DNA of 12,781 nt from the NCBI GenBank assembly GCA_913775005.1, contig CAJYKY010000226.1:1-12781 (forward strand), read 5' to 3'. The notes beneath the pieces were generated by a model. It had not been told where the DNA came from. It searched no databases and saw nothing but the letters and a program-made list of their open reading frames with translations. The DNA is from an uncultured Achromobacter sp. GTDB lineage: Bacteria; Pseudomonadota; Gammaproteobacteria; Burkholderiales; Burkholderiaceae_B. Position numbers and translations under genes: made by a program. How positions within the stretch are numbered: the first letter of the stretch is position 1; every line of letters begins with the position of its first letter. Positions 1-7,264 of the stretch are shown here, one piece after another.

Positions 1-3000
1 GCCGGGCTTGGCGCCCTGCGCCATCTTGATCTGGATTTGATCAGCCGACGACAGGTATTCGGCGGTCACGCCGAAACGGCCCGACGCCACCTGCTTGATC
101 TTCGAACGCAGCGAGTCGCCCTTCTTCAGCACGACATCGGCTTCGATGCGGTCCGAACCGAGCAGCGAGGCCAGCGTGTCGCCGTCCTTGATGGTGCTCT
201 TGCCTTCGCGCATTTCGGCGCGATAGCGCAGTTCGTCTTCGCCGCCTTCGCCCGTGTTGGACTTGCCGCCGATACGGTTCATGGCCACGGCCAGCACCGA
301 GTGCGCTTCGGTCGAAATCGAACCCAGCGACATGGCGCCGGTGGCAAAACGCTTGACGATTTCCTTGGCCGGTTCTACGTCATCCAGCGGAATGGCGCGT
401 GACGGCTCGAAGCGGAATTCGAACAGGCCACGCAGCGTCATGTGACGACGGCTCTGGTCGTTGATGATCTGCGCGTATTCCTTATAGGTGCGGTAGTTGT
501 TGGCGCGCGAGGCGTGCTGCAACTTGGCGATGGAATCCGGCGTCCACATGTGTTCTTCGCCGCGCACGCGGTAGGCGTATTCGCCGCCCGCTTCCAGATC
601 GTTGGCCAGCACCGGGTCGGTGCTGAAGGCCGCGCGATGCTGGCGCAGCGCTTCTTCGGCCACCTGGAAGATGCCGATGCCTTCGATGTTGGACGACGTG
701 CCGGTGAAGTACTTGTTCACCAGCTGGCTTTGCAGGCCCACGGCTTCGAAGATCTGCGAGCCGGTGTAGGACATGTAGGTCGAAATGCCCATCTTGGACA
801 TGACCTTGTTCAAGCCCTTGCCGATCGCCTTGATGAAGTTCTTCACGGCCTTTTCGGGGTCATTCATCTTGCCCAGCGATTCCAGCGCCAGGTAGGGGTG
901 AATGGCTTCGGCGCCGTAGCCGCCCAGCAGGGCGAAGTGGTGCACTTCGCGCGCCGAACCGGTTTCAACAACGAGGCCCGTGTTGGTGCGCAGGCCGGCG
1001 CGGATCAAGTGCTGGTGCACGGCGGACGTGGCAAGCAGCGCGGGGATCGCGACGCGCTCGCTATCGACCAGGCGGTCCGACACGATCAGGATGTTGTAGC
1101 CGCTTTGCACCGCATCCACGGCGCGGGCGCACAGCGCGGCCACGCGGGCTTCGATGCCCTCGGGGCCCCAGGCGGCGGGGTAGGTGATGTCCAGCTCAAA
1201 GCTGCGGAATTTCTTGCCCGTGACTTGCTCGATGTCGCGGATCTGCGCCATGGCGGCGAAATCCAGCACCGGCTGGGACACTTCCAGACGCAGCGGCGGG
1301 TTGACGTTGTTGATGTCCAGCAGATTGGGCTTGGGGCCGATGAACGACACCAGCGACATCACCAGCTGTTCGCGGATGGGGTCGATGGGCGGGTTCGTGA
1401 CCTGCGCAAACAGTTGGCGGAAGTAGTTGTAGAACGGCTTGGCGCGGTCAGATAGCACGGCCAGCGGGGCGTCGTTGCCCATCGAGCCGATGACTTCTTC
1501 GCCAGTCGAGGCCATGGGTTCCAGGATGAACTTGTAGTCTTCCTGGGTCCAGCCGAAGGCCTGCTGGCGATCCAGCAGCGACACCGACGATTGCGTGGCA
1601 ACGGGTGCCTGACGCGGCGCGGGCAGCGATTCCAGCTTGATCTGCAAGCGTTCGATCCACTGACGGTACGGGCGGCTGTTGGCCAGTTGCAGCTTGATCT
1701 CGGCGTCGTCGATGATGCGGCCTTGTTCCAGGTCGATCAGGAACATCTTGCCCGGCTGCAGGCGCCACTTCTTGACGATGCGGTTTTCGGGAATCGACAG
1801 CGTGCCGGCTTCGGACGCCAGGATGACCATGTCGTCATCGGTGACCAGGTAGCGCGCGGGGCGCAGGCCGTTGCGGTCCAGCGTGGCGCCGATCTGGCGG
1901 CCATCGGTGAAGGCGACGGCGGCGGGGCCGTCCCACGGCTCCATCATGGCGGCGTGATATTCGTAGAACGCGCGGCGCGACTCGTCCATCTGCGTGTGCT
2001 GTTCCCAGGCTTCCGGGATCATCATCATCATGGCGTGGGCCAGCGAATAGCCCGAGTTCACCAGCAGTTCCAGGCAGTTGTCGAAGGTCGCCGTGTCCGA
2101 CTGGCCTTCGTAGACGATGGGGTACAGCTTCTTCAGATCGTCGCCCAGCACGGCCGACTGCATCATGCCTTCGCGGGCGCGCAGCCAGTTGAAGTTGCCC
2201 TTGACCGTGTTGATTTCACCGTTGTGCGCAATCATGCGGTACGGGTGAGCCAGCGGCCAGGCGGGGAACGTGTTGGTCGAGAAGCGTTGGTGCACCAGCG
2301 CCAGCGCGGACACGGTGCGCGTGTCGGCCAGGTCGCGGTAGTAGCGGCCCACCTGGTCGGCCAGCAGCAGGCCCTTGTAGACCACGGTGCGCACCGAGGC
2401 GGACGGCACGAAGTATTCCTTGCCGTGCGCCAAGTGCATGTTCTGGATGGCGTGGCTGGCGGTCTTGCGGATCACGTACAGCTTGCGTTCCAGTGCGTCC
2501 GGCACCATCACGTCGGCGCCACGGCCGATGAACAACTGGCGGATCACGGGTTCGCAATCGCGCACGGTGGGCGACATGGGCATGTCGATGTCCACCGGCA
2601 CATTGCGCCAGCCCAGCACCACTTGGCCTTCTGCGCGAACCGAGCGTTCCAGCTCTTGCTCACAGGCCAGGCGCGACGCGGTTTCCTTCGGCAGGAACAC
2701 CATGGCCACGCCGTACTCGCCGGGCGGGGGCAGGATGATGCCTTGCTGGCTCAGTTCGTCGCGGTAGAGCGTGTCGGGGATCTGGATCAGGATGCCCGCG
2801 CCGTCGCCCATCAGCTTGTCTGCGCCCACGGCACCGCGGTGGTCCAGGTTTTCCAGGATCTTCAAACCCTGCTGGATGATCGCGTGGCTTTTCTTGCCTT
2901 TGATATGCGCAACAAAACCGACGCCACAGGCGTCATGCTCGTTCTTGGGGTGGTACAGGCCCTGAGCCGCAGGCAGACCGATGCGGGTCGCATCGATAGG

Positions 3001-3048
3001 GGTCGCCTTGGGAGTGGGACAGGATTCGATCGGGGTAATTTGGGGCAT
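1..3048 (-). CDS. gltB: Glutamate synthase (NADPH) large subunit, partial (N-terminal 1016 residues)
   Basis: The large (alpha) subunit of glutamate synthase converts glutamine plus 2-oxoglutarate into two glutamates with the small subunit GltD; it is cytoplasmic and central to ammonia assimilation. The start ATG has GGAG six bases upstream (3055-3058). The class II glutamine amidotransferase domain begins at C41 (motif ACGVGFV), which becomes the catalytic N-terminal cysteine after a short propeptide is removed. HQRFSTNT (R255) and HNGE (275-278) are the usual glutamine-site motifs. The central domain follows, then the FMN-binding synthase domain, with SLGSIS at 907-912 and the last visible motif KMAQGAKPG at the window edge. 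Family members are about 1500-1600 residues, so roughly one third, including the Fe-S cysteines, lies outside; gltD is expected next. The reading frame is intact over the parts I checked. Identity is near certain. Confidence 0.97.
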   Translation of the reverse strand, partial: MPQITPIESCPTPKATPIDATRIGLPAAQGLYHPKNEHDACGVGFVAHIKGKKSHAIIQQGLKILENLDHRGAVGADKLMGDGAGILIQIPDTLYRDELSQQGIILPPPGEYGVAMVFLPKETASRLACEQELERSVRAEGQVVLGWRNVPVDIDMPMSPTVRDCEPVIRQLFIGRGADVMVPDALERKLYVIRKTASHAIQNMHLAHGKEYFVPSASVRTVVYKGLLLADQVGRYYRDLADTRTVSALALVHQRFSTNTFPAWPLAHPYRMIAHNGEINTVKGNFNWLRAREGMMQSAVLGDDLKKLYPIVYEGQSDTATFDNCLELLVNSGYSLAHAMMMMIPEAWEQHTQMDESRRAFYEYHAAMMEPWDGPAAVAFTDGRQIGATLDRNGLRPARYLVTDDDMVILASEAGTLSIPENRIVKKWRLQPGKMFLIDLEQGRIIDDAEIKLQLANSRPYRQWIERLQIKLESLPAPRQAPVATQSSVSLLDRQQAFGWTQEDYKFILEPMASTGEEVIGSMGNDAPLAVLSDRAKPFYNYFRQLFAQVTNPPIDPIREQLVMSLVSFIGPKPNLLDINNVNPPLRLEVSQPVLDFAAMAQIRDIEQVTGKKFRSFELDITYPAAWGPEGIEARVAALCARAVDAVQSGYNILIVSDRLVDSERVAIPALLATSAVHQHLIRAGLRTNTGLVVETGSAREVHHFALLGGYGAEAIHPYLALESLGKMNDPEKAVKNFIKAIGKGLNKVMSKMGISTYMSYTGSQIFEAVGLQSQLVNKYFTGTSSNIEGIGIFQVAEEALRQHRAAFSTDPVLANDLEAGGEYAYRVRGEEHMWTPDSIAKLQHASRANNYRTYKEYAQIINDQSRRHMTLRGLFEFRFEPSRAIPLDDVEPAKEIVKRFATGAMSLGSISTEAHSVLAVAMNRIGGKSNTGEGGEDELRYRAEMREGKSTIKDGDTLASLLGSDRIEADVVLKKGDSLRSKIKQVASGRFGVTAEYLSSADQIQIKMAQGAKPG

Positions 3049-3156
3049 GGCGCGCTCCGCAGTGAGCCTGCGTCGTAATGTTGCAGTGCAGGAGACGGAC
3101 AATACCCCCGCTGCAAGTAGGGTGCAACAGGAACAATAGGGGTGTGACCCTAATAT

Positions 3157-3185
3157 TATTTATGCTCTGTCATAGTGCATAAATA
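3157..3185. promoter_or_regulatory. Candidate operator upstream of gltB (perfect inverted repeat)
   Basis: The sequence reads TATTTATGC-N11-GCATAAATA: perfect 9-bp arms around an 11-bp spacer in an AT-rich island about 110 bp upstream of the gltB start. The size and symmetry fit a binding site for a dimeric regulator. A minus-strand -10-like TAATAT abuts one arm, so a bound protein would cover the probable promoter. I cannot name the regulator; nitrogen or glutamate regulators of the LysR type are a guess from context only. Confidence 0.5.
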
Positions 3186-3203
3186 TAGGGACATAACAAC
3201 GGC

Positions 3204-3226
3204 CGCGCCGTTATTGGGGCGGCGCG
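3204..3226. repeat. GC-rich inverted repeat upstream of gltB
   Basis: CGCGCCG (3204-3210) and CGGCGCG (3220-3226) are perfect 7-bp arms around a 9-base loop. No T-run follows on either strand, so it is not a standard terminator. It could fold in a long gltB leader or be chance in GC-rich DNA. Confidence 0.3.
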
Positions 3227-3344
3227 TAGGGGGTGGCAGTCCCGCCCGGCTCGACCCGCAAAAATCAGCCGTATTTGCTTTATGCGTCCCCGATTAAATG
3301 GGGTTGTTTGCATGAGATTTATCAAGCGAATAAACGACAGGCGT

Positions 3345-3370
3345 AAAAAAACCCGCCATTCAGGCGGGTT
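3345..3370 (-). terminator. Rho-independent terminator of the transposase-like gene
   Basis: On the minus strand the order is AACCCGCC, loop TGAAT, GGCGGGTT, then an uninterrupted run of T. The 8-bp stem starts five bases after the stop codon of the upstream gene. It should separate that gene from gltB. Confidence 0.88.
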
Positions 3371-3375
3371 CGAAA

Positions 3376-4140
3376 TCAGGATGTTGTCGGCGTCGTTGAA
3401 CTGGGCGGCGTCGAGGCCGGCGCCTCGGTGTCGGCCGAAGCCGGCGCGGCGGGCTTTTTGCGTGGCCGGCCACGCTGACCGGGTGCCACGCGTCGGCTGG
3501 CCGTATGCGCCAGGCTGGCAATGAAGCTTGCGCCACCCAGCGCCCACTGACCGGAAACTGCTTGGTCGATGCGCTGGGTTTCCTCGCGCGACAGGCCGTC
3601 GTGCAAGCGCTTGCGGTAATTGGCTTGACGGTCGAACGGCGTGTTGCCGCAAGCCCAGTAATCAGCGTGATCAGATTGCCACTGAGCCGGGGCTGCCGTC
3701 GTGTTGCCGGTGTGGCTGGCAGCCGAAGACCAGGGCCAGGAATCCGGATCTTGCGAGGCGCCGCTGCGCACGGGATACGTTTCCAGCCAGACCAGCGAAG
3801 GCAAGACCCACGCGCCCGGTTCCAGCAACGCAGAACGGTAGCGGCCCGCGAACACCCGGCCGCCACGCAAGCGCGCGGCCAGATTGCGGCCCAGCGTCTG
3901 CATCAGCCGGGGCAAGCCTTCTTCGTCGGCCGGTGTGGCCAGCAACAAGATACGGTCATTGGCAAGCAACCAGCCGTGAACTGCCACGCGATGGCGTTGA
4001 GCGGACTCGCCCAGCCAGGTGGCAAGCTGATTCAAGATATCGGCGGGCGCTGGTTGCGATGGCGCGGCCAGCGGCGAAATGAAGTTGGCCTGCACCAGTT
4101 GGGGCAGCCCAGGGGCGTACAGACGGGGCAGACGGGCCAT
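3376..4140 (-). CDS. REP-associated tyrosine transposase-like protein, apparently lacking catalytic residues
   Basis: This 254-residue protein follows the layout of REP-associated Y1 transposases (IS200-like fold): opening MARLPRLYAPG, GRYRSALLE (99-107), LETYPVRSG (119-127), WPWSSAASH (135-143) and a basic tail, RGRPRKKP (223-230), resembling an AT-hook. Active relatives carry a metal-binding NHVHLL motif and a tyrosine in the LMQxLG helix. Here the matching segments read NDRILLL (61-67) and LMQTLGRNLAARL (79-91), so both the histidine pair and the tyrosine seem lost. The residual fold may still bind DNA hairpins, but strand transfer is unlikely; this is inference from a remembered family alignment. 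I chose the ATG at 4140 because the family begins MARLPRL; a GTG at 4182 would add 14 residues, and neither start has a clear ribosome site. Its own terminator follows at once. No REP repeats or element ends are visible nearby. Confidence 0.8.
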   Translation of the reverse strand: MARLPRLYAPGLPQLVQANFISPLAAPSQPAPADILNQLATWLGESAQRHRVAVHGWLLANDRILLLATPADEEGLPRLMQTLGRNLAARLRGGRVFAGRYRSALLEPGAWVLPSLVWLETYPVRSGASQDPDSWPWSSAASHTGNTTAAPAQWQSDHADYWACGNTPFDRQANYRKRLHDGLSREETQRIDQAVSGQWALGGASFIASLAHTASRRVAPGQRGRPRKKPAAPASADTEAPASTPPSSTTPTTS

Positions 4141-4369
4141 AGTGTCAGGGCTTGCGTATCTGGAAGAACGGGTTGTCTTCACTCACGGTATATAAATAGT
4201 GCCACGGTGAGCGCTGGTCAAGTGCCGTGATCACAAATCCGGCGCGGAATCCATTTTTTTGTCATTCGGCCGCTTTCGAGTGCAGGTTAACATTCGGCGA
4301 CGGAACGTCGTACCGTGGATATACCCTAAGTCGTCGACGTTTGTTTCAGCCCAATACCGGAGAAAATCC

Positions 4370-5236
4370 ATGCCCGTGGCCCTGGAGCTCATTTCCCAGC
4401 ATCGCTGCTTTGGCGGTACGCAGCGCTACTACCGCCATGAGTCCGCTCAGATCGGCCTGCCCATGCGATTTTCGGTCTTCGTCCCACCGCAGGCCGACGA
4501 CGGCCCGGTGCCCGTGCTGTTCTATCTGGCTGGCCTGACCTGCACCGAAGAAACGTTCATGATCAAGGCGGGCGCCCAGCGCCTGGCCGCTGAACTGGGC
4601 GTGATGCTGGTCGCGCCCGACACCAGCCCGCGCGGGGCGAATGTGGCGGGTGAAGAAGAAAGCTGGGACTTGGGCACGGGCGCGGGCTTTTACGTCGATG
4701 CCACCACCTCGGCTTGGCGCGATCACTACCGTATGTACAGCTACATCACGCAAGAGCTGTACGACATCGTCACGGGCGGAACGCTGCCCGGCGACGCCTT
4801 GCGCACCGGCATTTTCGGGCACTCGATGGGCGGCCACGGCGCGCTGGTGCTGGCGCTGCGCAACCCCGATAAGTTCCGGTCGGTGTCTGCCTTCGCGCCC
4901 ATCGCGGCGCCCAGCCGCTGCCCCTGGGGCAAGAAAGCGTTTGGCGCCTACCTGGGCGACAACGCCGAGGCATGGGCGGAGTACGACGCATCCGAAATTG
5001 TCCGTGGCCTGGCAAACCCCTTCCCGGCCGGCATTCTGATCGACCAGGGCGAAGCCGACCAATTCCTGGCCGAGCAGTTGTATCCCGAGGTGTTCGAAGC
5101 CGCCTGCGCCGCCGCCGGCCAGCCGTTGACGCTGCGTCGGCAGGCCGGTTACGACCACGGCTACTACTTCATTTCGACCTTCATCGAAGATCACATCCGG
5201 TTTCACGTCGAGCGGCTTGGAAAACCGGCCGCCTGA
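4370..5236 (+). CDS. fghA: S-formylglutathione hydrolase
   Basis: This cytosolic serine hydrolase (288 residues, normal for the esterase D/FrmB family) splits S-formylglutathione into formate and glutathione, the last step of glutathione-dependent formaldehyde detoxification. The alpha/beta-hydrolase triad is visible: S152 in GHSMGG, D230 in DQGEADQFL and H263 in GYDHGYY. The family motifs FYLAGLTCTEE and APDTSPRG are also present. The ATG was chosen because GGAG sits seven bases upstream (4359-4362) and the protein then begins at the usual place; the frame is open further upstream without family similarity. The usual partner, a glutathione-dependent formaldehyde dehydrogenase (adhC/frmA), is not beside it. 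The 229 bases upstream, shared with the divergent transposase-like gene, contain a T7 run (4254-4260) but no promoter I trust. Confidence 0.95.
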   Translation: MPVALELISQHRCFGGTQRYYRHESAQIGLPMRFSVFVPPQADDGPVPVLFYLAGLTCTEETFMIKAGAQRLAAELGVMLVAPDTSPRGANVAGEEESWDLGTGAGFYVDATTSAWRDHYRMYSYITQELYDIVTGGTLPGDALRTGIFGHSMGGHGALVLALRNPDKFRSVSAFAPIAAPSRCPWGKKAFGAYLGDNAEAWAEYDASEIVRGLANPFPAGILIDQGEADQFLAEQLYPEVFEAACAAAGQPLTLRRQAGYDHGYYFISTFIEDHIRFHVERLGKPAA

Positions 5237-5256
5237 CGACGCGCTTTTATACTGGT

Positions 5257-5276
5257 GAGCCTGCCGCGGCAGGCTC
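5257..5276. repeat. Perfect 20-bp palindrome between fghA and the next gene
   Basis: GAGCCTGCC and GGCAGGCTC flank a central GC, giving a fully self-complementary 20-mer 20 bases after the fghA stop. No T-run follows, so it is not a textbook terminator. In RNA it could form an mRNA-protecting or Rho-related hairpin; in DNA it could be a protein site. Confidence 0.55.
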
Positions 5277-5335
5277 GCGGCGCGTGGGCGCACGCTGGGC
5301 CTGGCACTGCGTCGCCCTGAATAGGAACGCCTGAT

Positions 5336-6025
5336 TTGATCAACGGTATCGCTCCCTTCGTCTGGATCCTTCTGGGCGCCGTCGTCGTTTTCCTGCCAGG
5401 CATTGTCATGCTGCTGGGCCGTGGCGGGCCGCGCGATGAACGGGGCCGCAAGGTTTTCCAATTCCGGCCGGTGCGTCGTCTGTTCGGGTTGATGCTGGTG
5501 CTGTTGGGCTGCGTGTCGGGTTTGCTGGCCTTGTCGCTGGTGCAGTTTTACAGGCTGACCACCGATGAGGTCGTCGCCCGCATCGAGATCCGGCAACAGG
5601 CCGAAGGGCAATTCCAGATCACCGCGTCTGCCCAGGGCATCGGACCCAAGCAATATGTGCTGTACGGCGATCAATGGCAGATCGATGCGCGCGTCGTGCG
5701 CTGGAAGGTGCCGGCGCTGATCGCAGGCGCGCCGCCGTTGTATCGTCTGGAACGCCTGTCTGGCCGTTACAGCGATGCCGCCCGCGAAGCGTCGGCCACG
5801 CGGTCGGTCCACGCGCTGGATGATTGGCCGGCGCCCGACCTGGGATCGCTGAAGAAAAGTTTTCCGAACTGGTTCCCCTTTGTCGATGTCCAATTTGGCA
5901 GCGGCGCCTACATGCCCATGTTCGATGGGGCCAAATACCAGGTGTTCATGGACCCGCGCGGCGCCTTGTTCGTCCGGCCGGATGGCGAGGCTACGACGGA
6001 AGGCTTGAAGCGATTGGGCTGGTAA
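5336..6025 (+). CDS. Conserved-looking membrane protein with two transmembrane segments, function unknown
   Basis: I do not recognise a family for this 229-residue protein. Two strongly hydrophobic stretches, about residues 7-28 and 49-71, are joined by a short charged loop (RGGPRDERGRK). They are followed by about 155 residues of soluble sequence rich in aromatics near its end (NWFPFVDVQFGSGAYMPMFDG). The second part probably sits on one side of the inner membrane, but topology is inferred. Start choice: TTG at 5336, with AGGAA (5323-5327) eight bases upstream and the first hydrophobic segment starting right after it; no in-frame ATG gives a better protein. It follows fghA on the same strand by 99 bases with a palindrome between, so co-transcription is possible but unproven. 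Codon use matches the neighbours. Confidence 0.8.
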   Translation: MINGIAPFVWILLGAVVVFLPGIVMLLGRGGPRDERGRKVFQFRPVRRLFGLMLVLLGCVSGLLALSLVQFYRLTTDEVVARIEIRQQAEGQFQITASAQGIGPKQYVLYGDQWQIDARVVRWKVPALIAGAPPLYRLERLSGRYSDAAREASATRSVHALDDWPAPDLGSLKKSFPNWFPFVDVQFGSGAYMPMFDGAKYQVFMDPRGALFVRPDGEATTEGLKRLGW

Positions 6026-6085
6026 GGGCGGGCGTCACCGCCTAAAGCAGTAGCCTGAAAATTAATCGGGGACGCGTCACGAAAA

Positions 6086-6114
6086 GGAAACTTTGACGCA
6101 CCGCAATAGTCGAA
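6086..6114 (+). promoter_or_regulatory. Candidate sigma-E-type promoter of rpoH
   Basis: GGAAACTT (6086-6093) followed after 16 bases by TCGAA (6110-6114) resembles the envelope-stress sigma-E pattern GGAACTT-N16-TCNNA, with one extra A in the -35. A sigma-70 -35 hexamer, TTGACG (6093-6098), overlaps it, but its possible -10 (TAGCAC, 17 bases on) is poor. Transcription would start near 6120, inside the CIRCE element. Confidence 0.42.
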
Positions 6115-6141
6115 TTAGCACTCCCTTTACTAGAGTGCTAA
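6115..6141. promoter_or_regulatory. CIRCE element (HrcA operator) upstream of rpoH
   Basis: The sequence is TTAGCACTC-N9-GAGTGCTAA, an exact match to the classical CIRCE consensus in both arms and in spacer length. HrcA, the heat-inactivated repressor, binds this element, classically at groESL and dnaK. Here it lies 46 bases before the rpoH ATG, just downstream of or over the predicted transcription start, a position suited to repression. Confidence 0.93.
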
Positions 6142-6187
6142 CATCGAATCCATGTCGTTATCCCTTCGCCATCCGGAGATCCCCGCT

Positions 6188-7072
6188 ATGAAACAACCCA
6201 GTACCTCGTTGGCCGCTTCTGGCAACGCCCTGGCGTTGGCCATTGCCAATCCGGGCGCTCTTGGCACGATCGACGCGTACATCTCTTCGGTCAATCGTCT
6301 GCCGGTACTGTCTGCCGAGCGCGAAACCGAGCTCGGCCGCCGCTTGCGCGACCAGGAAGATCTGGGCGCTGCGCGCGAATTGATTCTGTCTCACCTGCGC
6401 CTGGTGGTGTCGGTTGCCCGCCAATACTTGGGCTACGGTTTGCCGCATGCCGATCTGATCCAAGAAGGCAACGTCGGCCTGATGAAGGCCGTCAAGCGTT
6501 TTGACCCCGAGCGCGGTGTGCGCCTGGTGTCGTTCGCCGTGCACTGGATCAAGGCCGAAATCCACGAATACATCATCCGCAACTGGCGCCTGGTCAAAGT
6601 GGCTACCACCAAGGCCCAGCGCAAGCTGTTCTTCAATCTGCGCAGCATGCGTCCTGATGGTCAGACGCTGGACCCGGAACAGGTCGATCACATCGCGCGC
6701 GAACTGAATGTTCGCCGTGAAGACGTGAGCGAAATGGAAGTGCGTCTGTCCGGCCGCGACATGTCGCTGGAAAACCAGGACGACGACGAAGACAGCTACG
6801 CGCCCATCGCCTATCTGTCTGACGATGGCCGTCAGGAACCGACCCGCGTGCTGGAACGCGCCGCGCGCGATCAGCTGCAAAGCACGGGCCTGACCGGCGC
6901 GCTGGATGCACTGGATCCGCGTTCGCGCCGCATCGTTGAAGCGCGCTGGCTGCAAGACGACGGCGGCGCCACGCTGCACGAACTGGCTCAAGAGTTCGGC
7001 GTATCGGCCGAGCGCATTCGCCAGATCGAAGCCGCTGCGTTGAAAAAGATGCGCGGCAATCTGGCTTCGTGA
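6188..7072 (+). CDS. rpoH: RNA polymerase heat-shock sigma factor RpoH (sigma-32)
   Basis: RpoH directs RNA polymerase to heat-shock promoters (chaperones, proteases). The 294-residue product matches the family in length and layout. Region 2 holds LILSHLRLVVSVARQYLGYG, LIQEGNVGLMKAVKRFDP and SFAVHWIKAEIHEYI. The RpoH box diagnostic of sigma-32, QRKLFFNLR, is at 144-152. The region 4 helix-turn-helix is TLHELAQEFGVSAERIRQIE near the C-terminus. The ATG at 6188 has GGAG nine bases upstream (6175-6178). An earlier in-frame ATG at 6152 would add 12 residues but has no ribosome site and lies right after CIRCE. In Bordetella this gene has been called fam. The upstream region points to control by both sigma-E and HrcA. 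A strong terminator follows 31 bases after the stop, so rpoH is probably monocistronic. I saw no clear RNA thermometer like that of E. coli. Confidence 0.96.
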   Translation: MKQPSTSLAASGNALALAIANPGALGTIDAYISSVNRLPVLSAERETELGRRLRDQEDLGAARELILSHLRLVVSVARQYLGYGLPHADLIQEGNVGLMKAVKRFDPERGVRLVSFAVHWIKAEIHEYIIRNWRLVKVATTKAQRKLFFNLRSMRPDGQTLDPEQVDHIARELNVRREDVSEMEVRLSGRDMSLENQDDDEDSYAPIAYLSDDGRQEPTRVLERAARDQLQSTGLTGALDALDPRSRRIVEARWLQDDGGATLHELAQEFGVSAERIRQIEAAALKKMRGNLAS

Positions 7073-7103
7073 TCCGCCGGGCGTCACGTTCGCCCCTGCG
7101 CAG

Positions 7104-7137
7104 AAAGGGCCGCTATGAAAGCGGCCCTTTTCTTTTG
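7104..7137 (+). terminator. Rho-independent terminator of rpoH
   Basis: AAAGGGCCGCT pairs with AGCGGCCCTTT around the loop ATGAA (11-bp stem), followed by a T-rich tract TCTTTTGTCT. It lies 31 bases after the rpoH stop codon. Confidence 0.92.
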
Positions 7138-7264
7138 TCTGCTCGTTGCTGCGTAATTCAAGATCGACTGCCGCTCGCGTCGTCACTCACCGGCCAGCGC
7201 GGCACGCCAATAAATTGATACAAATTCGGGCAAAAATTTCTGGGACTTGCAGAAACTTAATAGG

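Larger units (their letters stand above)
3049..3344. other. gltB upstream intergenic region, no gene seen
   Basis: This stretch of about 300 bases separates gltB from the terminator of the gene upstream of it, so it must hold the gltB promoter and leader. It is AT-richer than the genes around it, notably at 3150-3190. It contains the inverted repeat at 3157-3185 and a GC hairpin at 3204-3226. A weak minus-strand -10 (TAATAT, 3158 to 3153) lies beside the inverted repeat, but I find no convincing -35 element. A further copy of the repeat half-site (TTTATGC) sits at 3279-3285. No reading frame here looks like a real gene. Confidence 0.6.

Noticed and set aside
442..3078. Long plus-strand open frames (442-1455 and 1591-3078) opposite gltB
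   Set aside because: They are in codon register with gltB on the other strand and arise from its GC-rich codon bias. Their composition (many His, Gln, Arg, Val) matches no protein family, and gltB motifs are unmistakable on the minus strand.
3345..4200. Complete insertion sequence around the transposase-like gene
   Set aside because: I found no terminal repeats, REP/BIME palindromes or target duplications flanking it, and its catalytic residues seem absent.
4302..4329. Second sigma-E-like promoter (GGAACGT-N16-CCTAA) before fghA
   Set aside because: Both elements deviate from consensus and there is no independent support; similar matches are expected by chance in a region this long.
4316..4330. 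FrmR-like formaldehyde-repressor site (TATACCC) upstream of fghA
   Set aside because: Only half a site is visible, with no matching second arm and no frmR gene in the window.
4346..5893. 515-codon minus-strand frame across fghA and the membrane-protein gene
   Set aside because: It is an antisense shadow of two genes with clear motifs or a credible ribosome site and hydrophobic segments, and it has no family features itself.
6152..6187. Upstream ATG at 6152 as the rpoH start
   Set aside because: No ribosome-binding sequence precedes it and it follows CIRCE by 10 bases, while the ATG at 6188 has GGAG at proper spacing and gives the normal family length.
6158..7186. 342-codon minus-strand frame opposite rpoH
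   Set aside because: rpoH on the plus strand is certain, and the antisense frame has shadow-type composition and covers the rpoH terminator.
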